A stretch of 64,000 nt of DNA, taken from positions 24,729,360-24,793,359 of the forward strand of contig CM059562.1 of NCBI GenBank assembly GCA_030386875.1, read 5' to 3'. This DNA is from Morinoia aosen (lineage: Eukaryota; Arthropoda; Malacostraca; Amphipoda; Talitridae). The translations under genes and the position numbers were made by a program. The notes below the pieces were generated by a model. That model was not told the origin of the DNA, searched no databases, and worked only from the letters and a program-made list of their open reading frames with translations. Of the stretch, positions 20,986 through 32,140 are shown one piece after another. Positions within the stretch are counted from its first letter, which is position 1, and each line of letters starts with the position of its first letter.

Positions 20986-21165
20986 TTGTGTGGTGGGGCT
21001 CTGGGGCCGGCGCTGGGGTGCCGGACCGAGCCTCTACAAGCCGCACGCTCCGAGCAGCCAGGCGACATCTGAAGACACCCACGTGCGCTTAGATAAGTCT
21101 CGACCGCTTCTAAAGCGCTACCACAAGCCGCCTAACCAGAGAGTTAGTTTGGCTTAGTGAGGCCA
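20986..21165 (+). other. GC-rich orphan segment with an open frame
   Basis: This stretch is much richer in G and C than its neighbours. It carries a frame reading PSLYKPHAPSSQATSEDTHV, then LDKSRPLLKRYHKPPNQRVS, ending at a stop near 21157. It lies between a minus-strand LINE ORF1 and a plus-strand Penelope-like remnant. It may be a host fragment carried along by an element, or a leader of the Penelope-like element. I recognise no domain. Confidence 0.3.
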
Positions 21166-21780
21166 CACCAAGGGCTATATAAACAGCTACGCGGCTACTA
21201 CCCTATTTTGGTTCCCCCATCTGAAAAACTGGCCCGTGAATTAAAGTCTCTTTTTGATAGGTATTTTCCTACTATCAACCTACGTGTAATTTTGATTAAT
21301 AAGGCAAAAATAGGTTCTTTTTTTCGGCACAAGGAATCCATCCCTGGTCTAATGCGTTCTTGTGTCATTTATAAATATAGTTGTGTGCAGTGCACATCGG
21401 CGTACGTCAGGATGACGTCACGCAGTATTTACACAAGAATAGCAGAACACCGCGGTAGGAGCCACCGTACCGGGAACTTACTTGCACATCCTCCTCATTC
21501 AACCATACGCAACCATGCTGAATAGTGCAATATAGTAGTTCGTGAGGAAGATTTTAAAGTCATTGATAGCGCTCCTAATGAATTTGACCTACGAATTTTA
21601 GAATCCCTTCATATTTTTAAAGGAAAACCTTCCCTAAATAATATGCTTAGTTCCTATCCCCTTCAAATAGTAAATCCATACTGTGTCTTTTTTCGTTACC
21701 TTTTTGTTAGTTTTTAGTCATAGTTTGACAATTATTTATCTTTTTGTTGATACAATTGTGTTCGTTTTACTTTCTTGTTT
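21166..21780 (+). mobile_element. Penelope-like element remnant: GIY-YIG endonuclease
   Basis: Frames on the plus strand read LRVILINKAKIGSFFRHKES, then CVIYKYSCVQCTSAYVRMTS and RIAEHRGRSHRTG. After an in-frame stop they continue DFKVIDSAPNEFDLRILESL and PSLNNMLSSYPLQIVN. This is the GIY-YIG nuclease tail with the CxxC insert typical of Penelope-like elements, which nick DNA for priming. The usual YVG is YVR here and stops follow, so it is dead. The RT is missing. It is a different, older family member from the copy at 23798-29991. Confidence 0.75.
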
Positions 21781-22937
21781 TGCTTGTGTGGAAGGTTACT
21801 ATTTTTCCGTAGAAGCTCCCTCGAGTCTATCATGGGGTATAAGGCCCGTTAAGGAATAGTAACGAGTCGGTCGGAGGAATGGATATTTTTTAGATTACTG
21901 GGGCCAGTAATCCCAAGAAGTAAATAGAACGTAAAATAGTGTGGCTAAAAGGGTGTAAACAGAAGGGGGTAGCTGTGATCTGACGAAGAACAAAAAGGTT
22001 AATACAATATAAAATAATGCAAGCATGAACTAACAAAAATTACACAGTTACATAAGAAAATGAACGAAAAGAATTTATTTTATTTGCCAGCAATAATAAT
22101 TAGCTTTAGTGAATGCAGGACAGGGTCCATCCGCCTGCTAAAGCAGAAATGACTATCGTACACGGGCTACTTTACGAAATACGACTTATTAACCGACCTT
22201 TGTGACATTGAAAACACATTAATTATTATTTATTCATCAACTACTAACTATTTCAATCTATCAAACAATAAAAATTAATTAACTCGTCGGCCATTGCTTG
22301 AATACTAATGAATTAATGGTTTTAGAATTTAACCGTTGATCGATGCCTAATTACAAACTGTTTTAATATCTAGTTACACGATGTTCTCCTGTAATTACTA
22401 CCTACAAAATCTAAATGCTTGTGACAAAACAATAATTATTATTGGGGCCCTTTTATATGTCCGCCGAATCAATCGCCGGTCACTTGCTGTGCGCCGAGTC
22501 ACTATTCACTTCTACACAAACTACATCAAAAGCGTGATGGTATTAAATACACTGTAATTCATTCGACTCGAGCACTTTTTACACATGAACACATTTTACA
22601 CATAAGCACACTTTACCAAAAGTAGACACTCACCCCAGACGGTTTTATGGAGGACACGGTCCGACAACATCGTACTACGGCTTGTTGGGAAATGGGCTGG
22701 TGACTACCACTCGACTATCGGCCTTGGCAAAATGTTGCCATAGAGCCTTTAGTATTTCGATGCGTGATGCGCTTGGGAATTTTTTTTTTTTTTGGTGTCG
22801 ATAAAATGACATTTGAATCGAAACCGACACTTTAGTTTTAATATATAATTCGTTACAATATATTTAGAATTTCACTAGGCACCACACTTGTATTCTTCGT
22901 ATTGTTTGTACTTTTTGCACTTTTTTGAATTTGTCGC
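21781..22937. other. Unassigned AT-rich sequence
   Basis: The first 250 bases may still be the 3' tail of the Penelope-like remnant. The rest has no recognisable frame, terminal repeat or RNA gene. A T12-type run lies near 22785. Confidence 0.4.
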
Positions 22938-23524
22938 GTCTTACAAGACGCGAATTTTGAGAAATATTATCCGGCAACATTTTGCGGATCCGTGCTGGTC
23001 AGCAAGACTGACGCAGCGTTCTATTTGACTAAAGGGCGCGTGGAAAGAACTTCTCCCCGGATAATTTTAAGTTTCTGTGTCCTTTGGTAGTGTGATATGT
23101 GTCAGAAAACTATTAATTCAAAACGTGTTTTCGAACTAGCTATACTTGTCGATTCGCCGCCATGTATTGTGGGTTTGGTGAGCAGCCGGTTCTAGAGTAT
23201 TCAATGATGCTGCTGGACACCGGCGAAAACACCTACATCGAGTTAGACTGTAGTGGGTTACTGTAGTGTGATGCTAGAGATTTAACAATTCAGACGGTGT
23301 AACCTAAGGTATTTAGCAGGCCTAGTGAATGTGTGGTTCTTACAAATTTGCTTATTAAAAACTTGACTTTGAATTTGAGTTGAATATTAAACTCCAGTTT
23401 AATCATTCACAACTTAACCGTGCGTAGCTCAAATTTTATTATGAAACAAAAATATTTTTTCTGTCAATATCTTGTTGGCTCCTCACCCAAGAGCTGTGCT
23501 GGGCAAGTTGCGCCAGCCAGTAAG
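22938..23524 (+). repeat. Old dispersed repeat (copy 1)
   Basis: Blocks of this segment recur in reverse orientation at 62033-62890. Examples are gcggatccg with flanks, ggataattttaagtt, and agctgtgctgggcaagttgcgcca near 23494 against its reverse complement near 62043. Order is conserved over about 580 to 850 bases, but identity is patchy. No coding capacity was seen. Family unknown. Confidence 0.6.
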
Positions 23525-23993
23525 TGTAATATAGCGAGTAGTGTAAGTTCTAGTTAGAGAGACCTAAAGTTGGCAACGCTCGTGAGAACAACACTCGCAG
23601 CCAGTCTTCTATTGGTCTCGGGCTCAACAACAAGTAAATGTTGGCCGAGTGTGTATATAATTACCTACTGTGGCTAAGTATCTAACTTTCTAATTTCTAA
23701 ACTAATGTACTTAATTCTACTCTACTCTTTTCTATATATTCCCACCTATCTCCGCTCTACTCTTGCTAGCCACATGTCTGGTAATTGAGTATTTAAGAAA
23801 TAGAGAAGAAGTACTTTAAAAACATTTACTCCGAACGTTTCGAGCCTAAGCTCATTCTCAACAAAAAGTCTGCAAATAATATAATAAACAAGTTAGTACA
23901 CCCAAAAATTACAGAAGCGCAGAATATAAGCACAATAAAAACAAACAAACAAAAATAATAATAATTTATCGGTTGACTATTTTCAAAGGGTAT

Positions 23994-24317
23994 TGTAATA
24001 TCTTGGAATTTCAGCAAGATATAAGGTTTACTGGACAGCACTTGTAGATCGGTTAGCCTAGCCGTAAACTAGGCAAGAGGATAACAAAACGAACAGCAGG
24101 ACTAGTATTGTACTGATCTCTAGTTCACACAGCTTGCTCTTAAGTCTAGTTCGAACAATGAACTTCCGCCCGGCCGTAGGGGCGCTTCCGACCTATCCGG
24201 CGCTCGTAAATACCAGGCGCGCATCGGCTGTTCCGCCGGAAACTCCGAGCGAGCGAGACTCATAAATCTCCGCAGCCGGAACCTCCATAAATATCACAAG
24301 AGCATCACTATACAACA
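23994..24317 (-). repeat. 3' LTR of Gypsy copy A
   Basis: This is near-identical to 28395-28721 and includes a GC-rich central block (cgcccggccgtaggggcgc) and a TATAAA-poor promoter region. It is bounded by the ggtat target repeat on the outside and the purine tract on the inside. Confidence 0.88.
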
Positions 24318-24362
24318 ACTTCCCTCCCTTTAGATGAATATGTGACAAAGGGAAGGAGGAAC

Positions 24363-25547
24363 TCAACAACCTATTCGTATTACAGGTTTGGTTATTCTGC
24401 CTGATCTACGAGGTTCATTTTGCGCAGGAGAGCTGTTAACAGGAGTCTCTGCTGCTCCACTCCCGGTAGATTCCAAACTACTGTTCAACAGCTGATTTGA
24501 ATGTCTCTTCCAGATTACATTTAATGCTAATATTTGAACATGAAAGATATTAACGGCAACTTTACTAACAATAATTCCCTTCAACCACTTGGGACCATTT
24601 CTTAAATTCAGAGCGAGAACATGATCCCCGACATCAAATTGAGTTACATACATAGGCTTAGACCTGGACACAGAAAATTTAGGATGAACTCTATCTTTGG
24701 AAGCAACAAATTTACGATTGTTCAGCGCAACAGAGGGAACAATTTTTGTAACACTATGCGGAATACAATGCGATTGAAATAATGCTTTCGCTAGACGGGA
24801 TTTGAACGATTCGGAAGAAGATAGTTTTTTCAACAAGTCTTTAATGACTCTTACCTCCCTCTCAGCTTGACCATTGCTTGCTGGAGAGTAGGGCGGAGGT
24901 GTGAGGTGCTCAATGCCGTTGGAAATAAGAAAATCTTTGAAGTCTTGAGATGAAAAGTTAGAAGCATTGTCACTTACGAGCACATCACACAACCCGTTTC
25001 TGCTGAAAATCATTCTCAACGCATCGACAGCATCTGACACACTCGTGGATGGTACCACTTCACATTCAATATATTTAGATAATGCATCTACAGCAATGAA
25101 AACAATTTTATTCTCGTAGAAAAATTGATCGACATGAATGCGTTCAAAAGGACGAGAAGGAGTAGGCCATTCTACATTTCTAGACTTAGGTTTTGCTCGA
25201 TTTAATTGACATTGGGGACAACATTTTACGATGTCTTCAATAGTTTTGTCCATTCCGGGAAACCAAATAACAGATCTGACCAACGATTTCATGCCCCAAA
25301 TGCCAGGATGTCCATCATGAAATGTTTCAAGGACTAAACTACGCAGTGACTTGGGAATAAAAACCCGTTCTTTATAAAGTATGCAACCTTTAATGATGGT
25401 CATCTGAGGTAGCAGGTTCTTAAATTTTGAAAAATTGGGATCAGGTTTAGGAGGCATGCCAAACTTTATGTATTGTTTAAGTTGGCATAGTTCGCTATCC
25501 ATATCAGTATGAGTTTTTATATTTTCACACGTGACGAGTTTTATCAA
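24363..25547 (-). pseudogene. Gypsy copy A: integrase region
   Basis: An open frame of 394 codons with an HHCC-type zinc-binding head (HDGHPGIWGMKSLVR then CPQCQLNR), a DDE core (HVDQFFYENKIVFIAVDALS; LVSDNASNFSSQDFKDF; SNGQAEREVRVIKDLL) and a basic tail. Integrase inserts the DNA copy into host chromosomes. It overlaps the upstream polymerase frame by a few bases. It belongs to the nested Gypsy fossil. Confidence 0.85.
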
Positions 25548-27312
25548 GAGTGTTCACAGCAAAAATCATTTCGTACGGTTCTAGCTCCCTTACAGTCGTA
25601 GGTAGTGGCAGCCTACTGAGACAATCGCTATTTACGTTACATTTACCTTTCGAATATCTGAAAACATAGTCAAACTGGGAGAGTCTAAGAGCCCATCTTT
25701 GAATTCGAGCGGAACAGTTGAGAGGTACACCCTTGTTATGTGCAAAAAGTTTACAAAGAGGTTTTTGATCATTATGGATAATGAACTTAGCACCAAGTAG
25801 AAATTTCTTGAATTTCTCCACGCCAAAAACCACACTAAGGCTCTCCCTTTCAATGTTGGAGTAGTTTTGTTCTGCACTATTTAGAGATCTTGAAGCAAAT
25901 TGAACAGGACACCAATCATGAGAAGGACTAACGCGTTGCATGAGTATGGCAGCAACTCCATAACCCGAACTATCAGTTTCAAGAAGGGTTTCATGATTGG
26001 GATCAAACAACTTTAGAGGTTTATGCGAACGAAAGATGTCCTTGATTTTCTGGACACTTTCGTCCTGTTCTGGAGTCCACCGGAACTGTACATTTTTCTT
26101 AAGCAGCGAATACAGAGGATGCATGACATTAGAAAAGTTGGGTACAAAACGACTATAGAAGTTACACAATCCGATGAAAGCTTGCAACTGTTTGAGGTTT
26201 TTAGGAACAGGAGCATTGAGAATAGCTTCTACTTTCTCAGAGTTAGGGTGAACACCCTTCTTATCGAAAACGTACCCTAGATAAGACACACGATCAGTTA
26301 GAAAGGCACATTTAGACAGATTTAAGCGAATTCCAGCGTTTTTTAGGACAGACAGGACCTTGTCAAGAACTTCCAAATGAGCATCATATGACGAGGTCAA
26401 AATGAGGAGGTCATCCTGGTACACAATGATGTTATCGATGCCAGAAAGAGTCCTATTCATGAATGCTTGAAAAATGCCGGGGCTTGCACGTAGACCATAG
26501 GGTAAGTAATTGTACATAAATAGACCTTCAGAGGTGCTAATGGTCGTAACTTTCTTTGATTCTTCGTCCAACGGAATTTGCAAAAACGCGTTAGACAAAT
26601 CGATTTTTGAGAAAAACTTAGCGTCTCCGACTTGAGAAATGACATCATCAATAACAGGTAGTACAGATTGAACTGGATTCAGAAAATTAATAATGGAAGC
26701 TGAAAAATCTGCACAGATTCTCACACTGCCGTCAGACTTTAGAACATTAACGGTAGGAGATGCCCATTGGCTATCATACACTTTGGTGATTTTGCCCATA
26801 CTCTGCAAGCGTTCCAGTTCGGTTTTGACAGAGTCTCTTAGTCTTACAGGAACCGGGCGTGCTTTACAAAATACAGGAACTGCATTAGGCAACACATCAA
26901 GATGGACTGTTTCTTTAACGTTAGACTGTGAATCAGAGGACAAATATTCGTCATATTTTAACGACAAACTTTTCGGCAAACTATGACAATCCGTTTTATT
27001 TATGGAGTCGTATTTATCAGGAATGACAATGTTTACGTTTAGTTTAGAACAAATATCTCGCCCAAGTAAGTTGATTCTATCATCTTCCACAATGAGAAAC
27101 TTATGATTAAAACTCACATCTTTGTACATGACAGTTACTGAAGCTTGACCAAGGAGGCTTACCGAGACACCACTGTACCCGAGAATTTTGCTGCATGTAG
27201 GATTTACCACAGCACCAACTTTGATTGCATCTCTTTTACGTATAGTTGACACGGCACTGCCGTTATCCAACAGGAATTCAACAGGTTTACTATTTAAGTT
27301 GCATGCAATCAT
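25525..27312 (-). pseudogene. Gypsy copy A: protease, reverse transcriptase, RNase H
   Basis: A 595-codon open frame. The order is aspartic protease (VEFLLDNGSAVSTI), RT (KIDLSNAFLQIPLDEESK, LPYGLRASPGIFQAFMN, catalytic YQDD) and RNase H (LLETDSSGYGVAAILMQ, YSNIERESLSVVFGVEKF, HNDQKPLCKLF). The YQDD in place of the commoner YVDD or YLDD, and the LPYGLRASP motif, fit the Mag-like side of Gypsy, which is tentative. Confidence 0.87.
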
Positions 27313-27347
27313 AGTGGGCTCTTTAGTGACGGGAATTACAGTGGTGT

Positions 27348-28274
27348 TTACTCTAAAAAATTAGAATCATTTGGGGAATAATCAGAACACTCATGTAGAT
27401 GATTACCGTCACCACCTTCGTTCCCAGGTTTTTGCAACACAGCTTCATTCTTCTGTAGAGGCATCCGTGAATTCTTCATTAACACGTCTTCTCTCCCAAC
27501 GTTGCCACAGCAACCGCTTCTTCCCGACTGCACTGTGTAAGTGCGAGCTGCGTCAAATTCTCCTTGTGTAGGTCCCCTTCGTGTAGGCATAGCAGGAGGA
27601 GGCCGAGCTGCATTTGTAGATTTGCAAACCTTAGAGATGTGGCCTAATTTTCCACATGTGTGACATTTCAATTTCAAAGCATAGCAATTCTTTGCAAGAT
27701 GCTTTTGCTTGGTTCCGCAGCGAATGCATATGTAGTTCGGCGGGAGTTTTTCTGTAGTGAAATACGATGAAGATGAATCCTCACGAATGATATCTTGAGC
27801 GTCGGAGCTTAATTGTTCGATAAGTTTTGCGTGTTCAACGCATTCGTTGAAGGACTTGCTATCGCACTTCTGTAGAACCGCGCTGAGAATTTGCGCTGAG
27901 TGTAGCCCAGCCACGAAGGCATCTCTTAATAAACGATCACGACAGCAATTACCATAATTGCATGCAGATGCTAAGTCATTTAACGTTTTAGCACAACTTT
28001 CTATGGATTCATTAGCACCTTGTTTTCTATTTAGAAATGTAACCGATGCACCGACGATGGATTTTTTAATTTCAAATTGCTGTGTTAATTTTTCTTCAAG
28101 TTCCTCATATGTAGCCTCAGTGAGTAACGTAGGTTTAATTCTTCGTTGTAGATCAGTAATTATGTTTACAGGCAAAGCTTTGAATAAAATACTAGCTTTT
28201 TTACCGACATTATTTCCTGCTTTCTGAAGAGCGTCTGCACTTTGTACTTTCCAGCGCTCCAAGAATTCACTCAC
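27348..28274 (-). pseudogene. Gypsy copy A: gag with two zinc knuckles
   Basis: A 308-codon open frame. The N-terminal half resembles retrotransposon capsid (FLERWKVQSADALQKAGN; LEEKLTQQFEIKKS). Two CCHC-like knuckles follow near residues 180-220 (CIRCGTKQKHLAKNC and CHTCGKLGHISKVC). Two knuckles are common in the Mag lineage. Gag packages the element RNA. Confidence 0.82.
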
Positions 28275-28394
28275 TGTTTACACTTCCACGTCGAACGGAG
28301 GGCAGCTGACTGTAGAATATGCCATCTTAATTTCAGAGCACTTTTAATTTTAAAGTTCAAATTCCCTTCGCAAGTTCGAAGCCTCGTCGTCAAT

Positions 28395-28721
28395 TGTAAT
28401 ATCTTGGAATTTCAGCAAGATATAAGGTTTACTGGACAGCACTTGTAGATCGGTTAGCCTAGCCGTAAACTAGGCAAGAGGATAGCAAAACGAACAGCAG
28501 GGCTACTAGTATTGTACTGATCTCTAGTTCACACAGCTTGCTCTTAAGTCTAGTTCGAACAATGAACTTCCGCCCGGCCGTAGGGGCGCTTCCGACCTAT
28601 CCGGCGCTCCTAAATACCAGGCGCGCATCGGCTGTTCCGCCGGAAACTCCGAGCGAGCGAGACTCATAAATCTCCGCAGCCGGAACCTCCATAAATATCA
28701 CAAGAGCGTCACTATACAACA
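28395..28721 (-). repeat. 5' LTR of Gypsy copy A
   Basis: The partner of 23994-24317, next to gag, with TG/CA-type ends and the ggtat target repeat at 28722. On the minus strand this is the promoter-bearing end. Confidence 0.88.
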
Positions 28722-28726
28722 GGTAT

Positions 28727-29536
28727 GCACTCTGCATTTCGTTGAGGGAAGGTTTAAGTTTATGAATGAATAAGGACTCTAAAATACGTAGGTCTAAGCT
28801 GGCGGTACAGGTATCTAATATTTTAAATTTGCTAATGTCAATAATCTGTTCACAGGAAATATTACTACAATGTTGTCTGATGCTAGAATGACTAGGAGAG
28901 GTAAGCAAGCGACCTGTTCGATGACTCCGACCTGCATGTTCAGCAACCCTGACGTAAAGTGCTCGATGGGTGGAACCCACATACTGCGATGCGCAATGCG
29001 CACAACTGAAATTATAGACGAGGGAAGATCGCATGCCGGTCGGGAGCACATCTTTAAATCTAAAAAATGATCCAATGGTACGCTTGTTCACTAAAATAAT
29101 ACGAAAGGAAATGTCTGGGAAAAATTTAGTCAAAAGCATTAAAAGATCTTTTCTCAACTTTTCTGATTGATATCCAAAATATGGCAACACACAATAACTA
29201 TAGTTTAGAGCTTGAAGACGAGATTTAGGAATAAATTTACTGTTCAGGAATTTATTAATGGAACGAAAAATAACAGAATGTGGATAACCATTAGCTGTAA
29301 AATAAGACTGCAAAAAAGTAAATTCCTTATGGAGATCAGTGTAATTTGAACAAATATTATAGGCACGAGTAATAAGGGTGGAGATGCTATTCAGTTTGAA
29401 TCTCTTGCAACAGAAACTAAAGTAACTTAGACCTAACCCGGAGAATGTTTGTTTTCTGTAGACTGAGGTTATGAATTTATTACCCGATCGGTGAACATTG
29501 ATATCAAGATAATTTAATTGGTCATTATTTAGGGTT
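28727..29536 (-). pseudogene. Penelope-like element: RT end and GIY-YIG endonuclease
   Basis: One minus frame is open from about 29535 to the Gypsy insertion. It shows RT thumb motifs (FITSVYRKQTFSGLGLSYF), a conserved segment (LQALNYSYCVLPYFGYQSEK, FRIILVNKRTIGSFFRFKD) and a well-preserved GIY-YIG domain: FSCAHCASQYVGSTHRALYV, then RVAEHAGRSHRTGR and LDLRILESLFIHKLKPS. The YVG and downstream Arg/His/Glu positions are kept. The catalytic RT core is absent because the element turns into its inverted copy at 29536. Penelope-like elements occur widely in arthropods. Confidence 0.85.
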
Positions 29537-29991
29537 GCTGAACATGCAGGTCGGAGTCATCGAACAGGTCGCTTGCTTACCTCTCCTAGTCATTCTAGCA
29601 TCAGACAACATTGTAGTAATATTTCCTGTGAACAGATTATTGACATTAGCAAATTTAAAATATTAGATACTTGTACCGCCAGCTTAGACCTACGTATTTT
29701 AGAGTCCTTATTCATTCATAAACTTAAACCTTCCCTCGACGAAATGCAGAGTGCATACCCTCTGAAAATAGTCAACCGATAAATTATTATTATTTTTGTT
29801 TGTTTGTTTTTATTGTGCTTATATTCTGCGCTTCTGTAATTTTTGGGTGTACTAACTTGTTTATTATATTATTTGCAGACTTTTTGTTGAGAATGAGCTT
29901 AGGCTCGAAACGTTCAGAGTAAATGTTTTTAAAGTACTTCTTCTCTATTTCTTTCATTGTGAATTTGCTTCGCAAAATCGATTTTCCTTTG
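29537..29991 (+). repeat. Inverted 3' half of the Penelope-like element
   Basis: This is near-perfectly complementary to 28727-28935 and 23798-23993 put together. It contains SPSHSSIRQHCSNISCEQII and the C-terminal end LKPSLDEMQSAYPLKIVNR with its stop, followed by the 3' UTR. With the opposite copy it forms a head-to-head inverted structure. Confidence 0.85.
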
Positions 29992-30521
29992 ACTATTTAA
30001 GTTGTAAGATATCTAAGAGGTGAGTGAATTATTTACTTGTGATGTGTCATTGCATTGTCTATTTATGTCAGCACTATCACTGTGTTGTGTCTATGTGGAA
30101 CCTATACTGTGCTCTAGTGTAGGATTACTAAGTCTATCATATTGGCGACGAGGTGTTGGTAGAACTCCTGGGAGTGACTAAGTAGTAGTGGCTAGTGAGG
30201 GAACATAGAATTTACCTAGTGAATTTCTTTTTGCTGTTGTTCTGCTCACTGGTGTTGCTAGACTGGCTAGACTAGTGAAGAAACTCAGAATTAATCTAGT
30301 GGTTGTACTTTTTGTGCTGTGATTTCTTTTCTTCTTTTTTCTACTTTTCACAGTGTGTTAAACTTACTAAAAATTCAATATGCCATTGATAGGTTCAGTG
30401 GGAGAATTTAATCCTTTAGAGGAAGAATTTGGAGACTATGAAACTAGATTACACTGCGAACTGATGTTAGGCAGGAAAGTTCGCTCTCGTCTTGATCTAC
30501 TTTGGCCGTCAGAAGCAACTT

Positions 30522-30742
30522 ACTTATTTTTTCTTCTCAGTTACTCCAATAGCCGTCTCATTGTGTCACGGATTTGGCTTTGACAGTTGTCATTGATGTG
30601 TGCGTGAGTGAACTGTCCTCCTTTGATCCTATGGGTGCATTACAAATGTGAATTTGTCAATGTGTTCTTTAGCTGGAGAGACTTATTTTTTCTTCTCAGT
30701 TACTCCAATAGCCGTCTCATTGTGTCACGTATTTGGCTTTGT
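30522..30742 (+). repeat. 62-bp direct duplication
   Basis: acttattttttcttctcagt and the next 40 or so bases occur at 30522-30583 and again at 30681-30742, almost unchanged, with about 97 bases between. It follows the broken end of the plus-strand Gypsy fossil, so it may mark a repair event. Confidence 0.75.
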
Positions 30743-31309
30743 TTTTTATATTTTGACCAGTTACTCCTCATCTATATTTTAACTGGGAGCTCTCTTATCA
30801 TGTGGTTATTCATCATTTTGTCACAGTCTAAAAAATGTCCTTGTTGTGCAGTTTTACGGCGTCACGGATACCGAAATAAAGACAGAGCTTCAAGCCCTTT
30901 TTTGTCCGTCCCCGCCCGTTACTCTGTCTCACAAGCGAAGACCATAAAGCCGCGGTTGAGACAAGACAGAATTCTTTGCATTTTACAGAACTGTGGATGG
31001 AGCTGGAATCCGAAACGTTTTTGATTTTTTTTTCAATTTGAGTATATATGACTAGTTTTATTAGCATTTTCTTCGCTTTTAAATTTTTACTAGCAGTGCG
31101 ATTCAAGTAAAGTGATAAATTTTTTATATACCTCATGTGCCATACTGTCAGCGATCTTCACAATAATACAGCATTTATTCCAATTGTGTTGTCCTTACCC
31201 TGTCGGGTTCGTTTGTACCTCAGGCACTCGCTTCGGGCAGAGATATTCACAGCCTTTAGATATTCGCAGTCCACCCGGAGCGTAAAGCAGCCTGAGGAAG
31301 AACACACTA

Positions 31310-31690
31310 CAATACCATTCGCGCCAATTTCTGAACTACATGGAACTACTCAGTTTAATTAAAGTATCTGTGCGTTATACGGTTATTATTTATCACTGCT
31401 TTATAAACAATACAAGCACTGAGAACATGGTTACTGCACCAGAATGTTAAAGTTAACATGCAATAAATTATAATTACCCGTTCTCTCCGCCCCCGTAGCC
31501 GCAACAATACAGTTGTCATTCGCACCAATCAGTTAACTATATAGTACTACTCAGGTTTATTAAACTATCTGTTCGTTATTTGTGTAGTTATAGATACTCA
31601 CTACATTATAAACGAAACGACTACTTGGAATATGAATACTACAGTAAAGTATGAAAATTAAACTGCATTAAATCATTATTTTAAGTTAAT
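31310..31690. repeat. Tandem duplication, about 203-bp unit
   Basis: cattcgcgccaatttctgaa at 31317 and cattcgcaccaatcagttaa near 31520 open two similar blocks. Each block continues with (g/t)gaactactcag, attaaa(g/c)tatctg and a cataaa/tataaac stretch. By eye about three quarters of positions agree. A short CCTAA-like run (31695-31725) follows. Confidence 0.6.
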
Positions 31691-31743
31691 ACAACTATCC
31701 TAACCTAACTTAACCTAACCCAAACTGATCTAGATGTGGTGCT

Positions 31744-31790
31744 AGTAACGCATTTAGGGGTTCTAGCATGGAACCCCTAAATGCGTTACT
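31744..31790. repeat. Perfect 20-bp foldback at a Gypsy fragment edge
   Basis: agtaacgcatttaggggttc (31744-31763) is the exact reverse complement of 31771-31790, with a 7-base loop. The right arm is the first 20 bases of a Gypsy RNase H fragment, so the left arm is an inverted copy of it. Confidence 0.85.
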
Positions 31791-32140
31791 GAGGGATAAA
31801 ACCATTTAGAAGTGGGATGGAAGGCAGGAGAGAGCATTCCATAAATCTAAACAAGCCCTTCTAGACTCCCAGACCTTAATCCATTTTGACCCTAAACTAC
31901 CGGCAGTAGAAGGGGCTGACAGAAGTGCGTATAGTGTGGGAGCGGTGCTGTATCACTTTATTGATGAAATTAAACTATTTTGCCTCTCGAACTCTTAACA
32001 GCATTACAGAGCGTAACTACTCCCAGACTGAGAAAGAACCCTGGCTATAGTTTTTGCGCTACGGAAATTCCATTGCTACTTGTGCAGACAGGAATTCACA
32101 GTGATCATCGACCTCAAACTTTTAAACCACTGCCAAGCAA
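31771..32140 (+). mobile_element. Gypsy RNase H fragment (fossil)
   Basis: The plus strand matches the reverse complement of about 42800-43170, the RNase H part of Gypsy copy B, over about 360 bases. Landmarks include gagggataaaacc, agtgcgtatagtgtgggagc and ctactcccagactgagaaag. It is clearly broken in several places and well diverged, so it is older than copy B. Confidence 0.75.

Larger units (their letters stand above)
23994..28721 (-). mobile_element. Young Gypsy LTR retrotransposon (fossil copy A), 4.7 kb
   Basis: The two LTRs, 23994-24317 and 28395-28721, both run TGTAAT...ACAACA when read on the plus strand. The duplicated target ggtat sits at 23989-23993 and 28722-28726. By eye the LTRs differ at about four bases plus one 3-base length change, so the insertion is recent. 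Between them lie gag, protease-RT-RNase H and integrase on the minus strand. A purine tract (aaagggagggaagt on the minus strand) adjoins the 3' LTR. It looks close to whole, with at most one or two breaks. It sits inside the Penelope-like element. Confidence 0.9.
23798..29991 (-). mobile_element. Penelope-like element with inverted tail, hosting a Gypsy insertion
   Basis: It is flanked by a(g/c)tatttaag direct repeats (23788-23797 and 29992-30001) inside a Gypsy LTR. The minus-strand body runs from about 29536 to 28722 and, after the inserted Gypsy element, from 23993 to 23798. The plus-strand stretch 29537-29991 is an inverted copy of the same 3' half, so the element is head-to-head. The body encodes the RT end (LDINVHRSGNKFITSVYRKQ, TFSGLGLSYFSFCCKRF) followed by GIY-YIG. 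Inverted partial copies are a known habit of Penelope-like elements. Confidence 0.8.
23525..30525 (+). mobile_element. Fossil Gypsy element (plus strand), LTR split by later insertions
   Basis: The LTR starts tgtaatatagcgag at 23525 and runs to 23797. It resumes at about 29992 and ends at 30141, just before a primer-binding-type sequence ttggcgacgagg. It matches the reverse complement of the LTRs at 40768-41185 and 45491-45908. A short internal part follows, with the same gag start (MPLIGSVGEFNPLEEEF) and a scrap of the pol end. The copy is clearly broken, with several rearrangements and no 3' LTR recognised. It is older than the Penelope-like and Gypsy elements nested in it. Confidence 0.75.
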
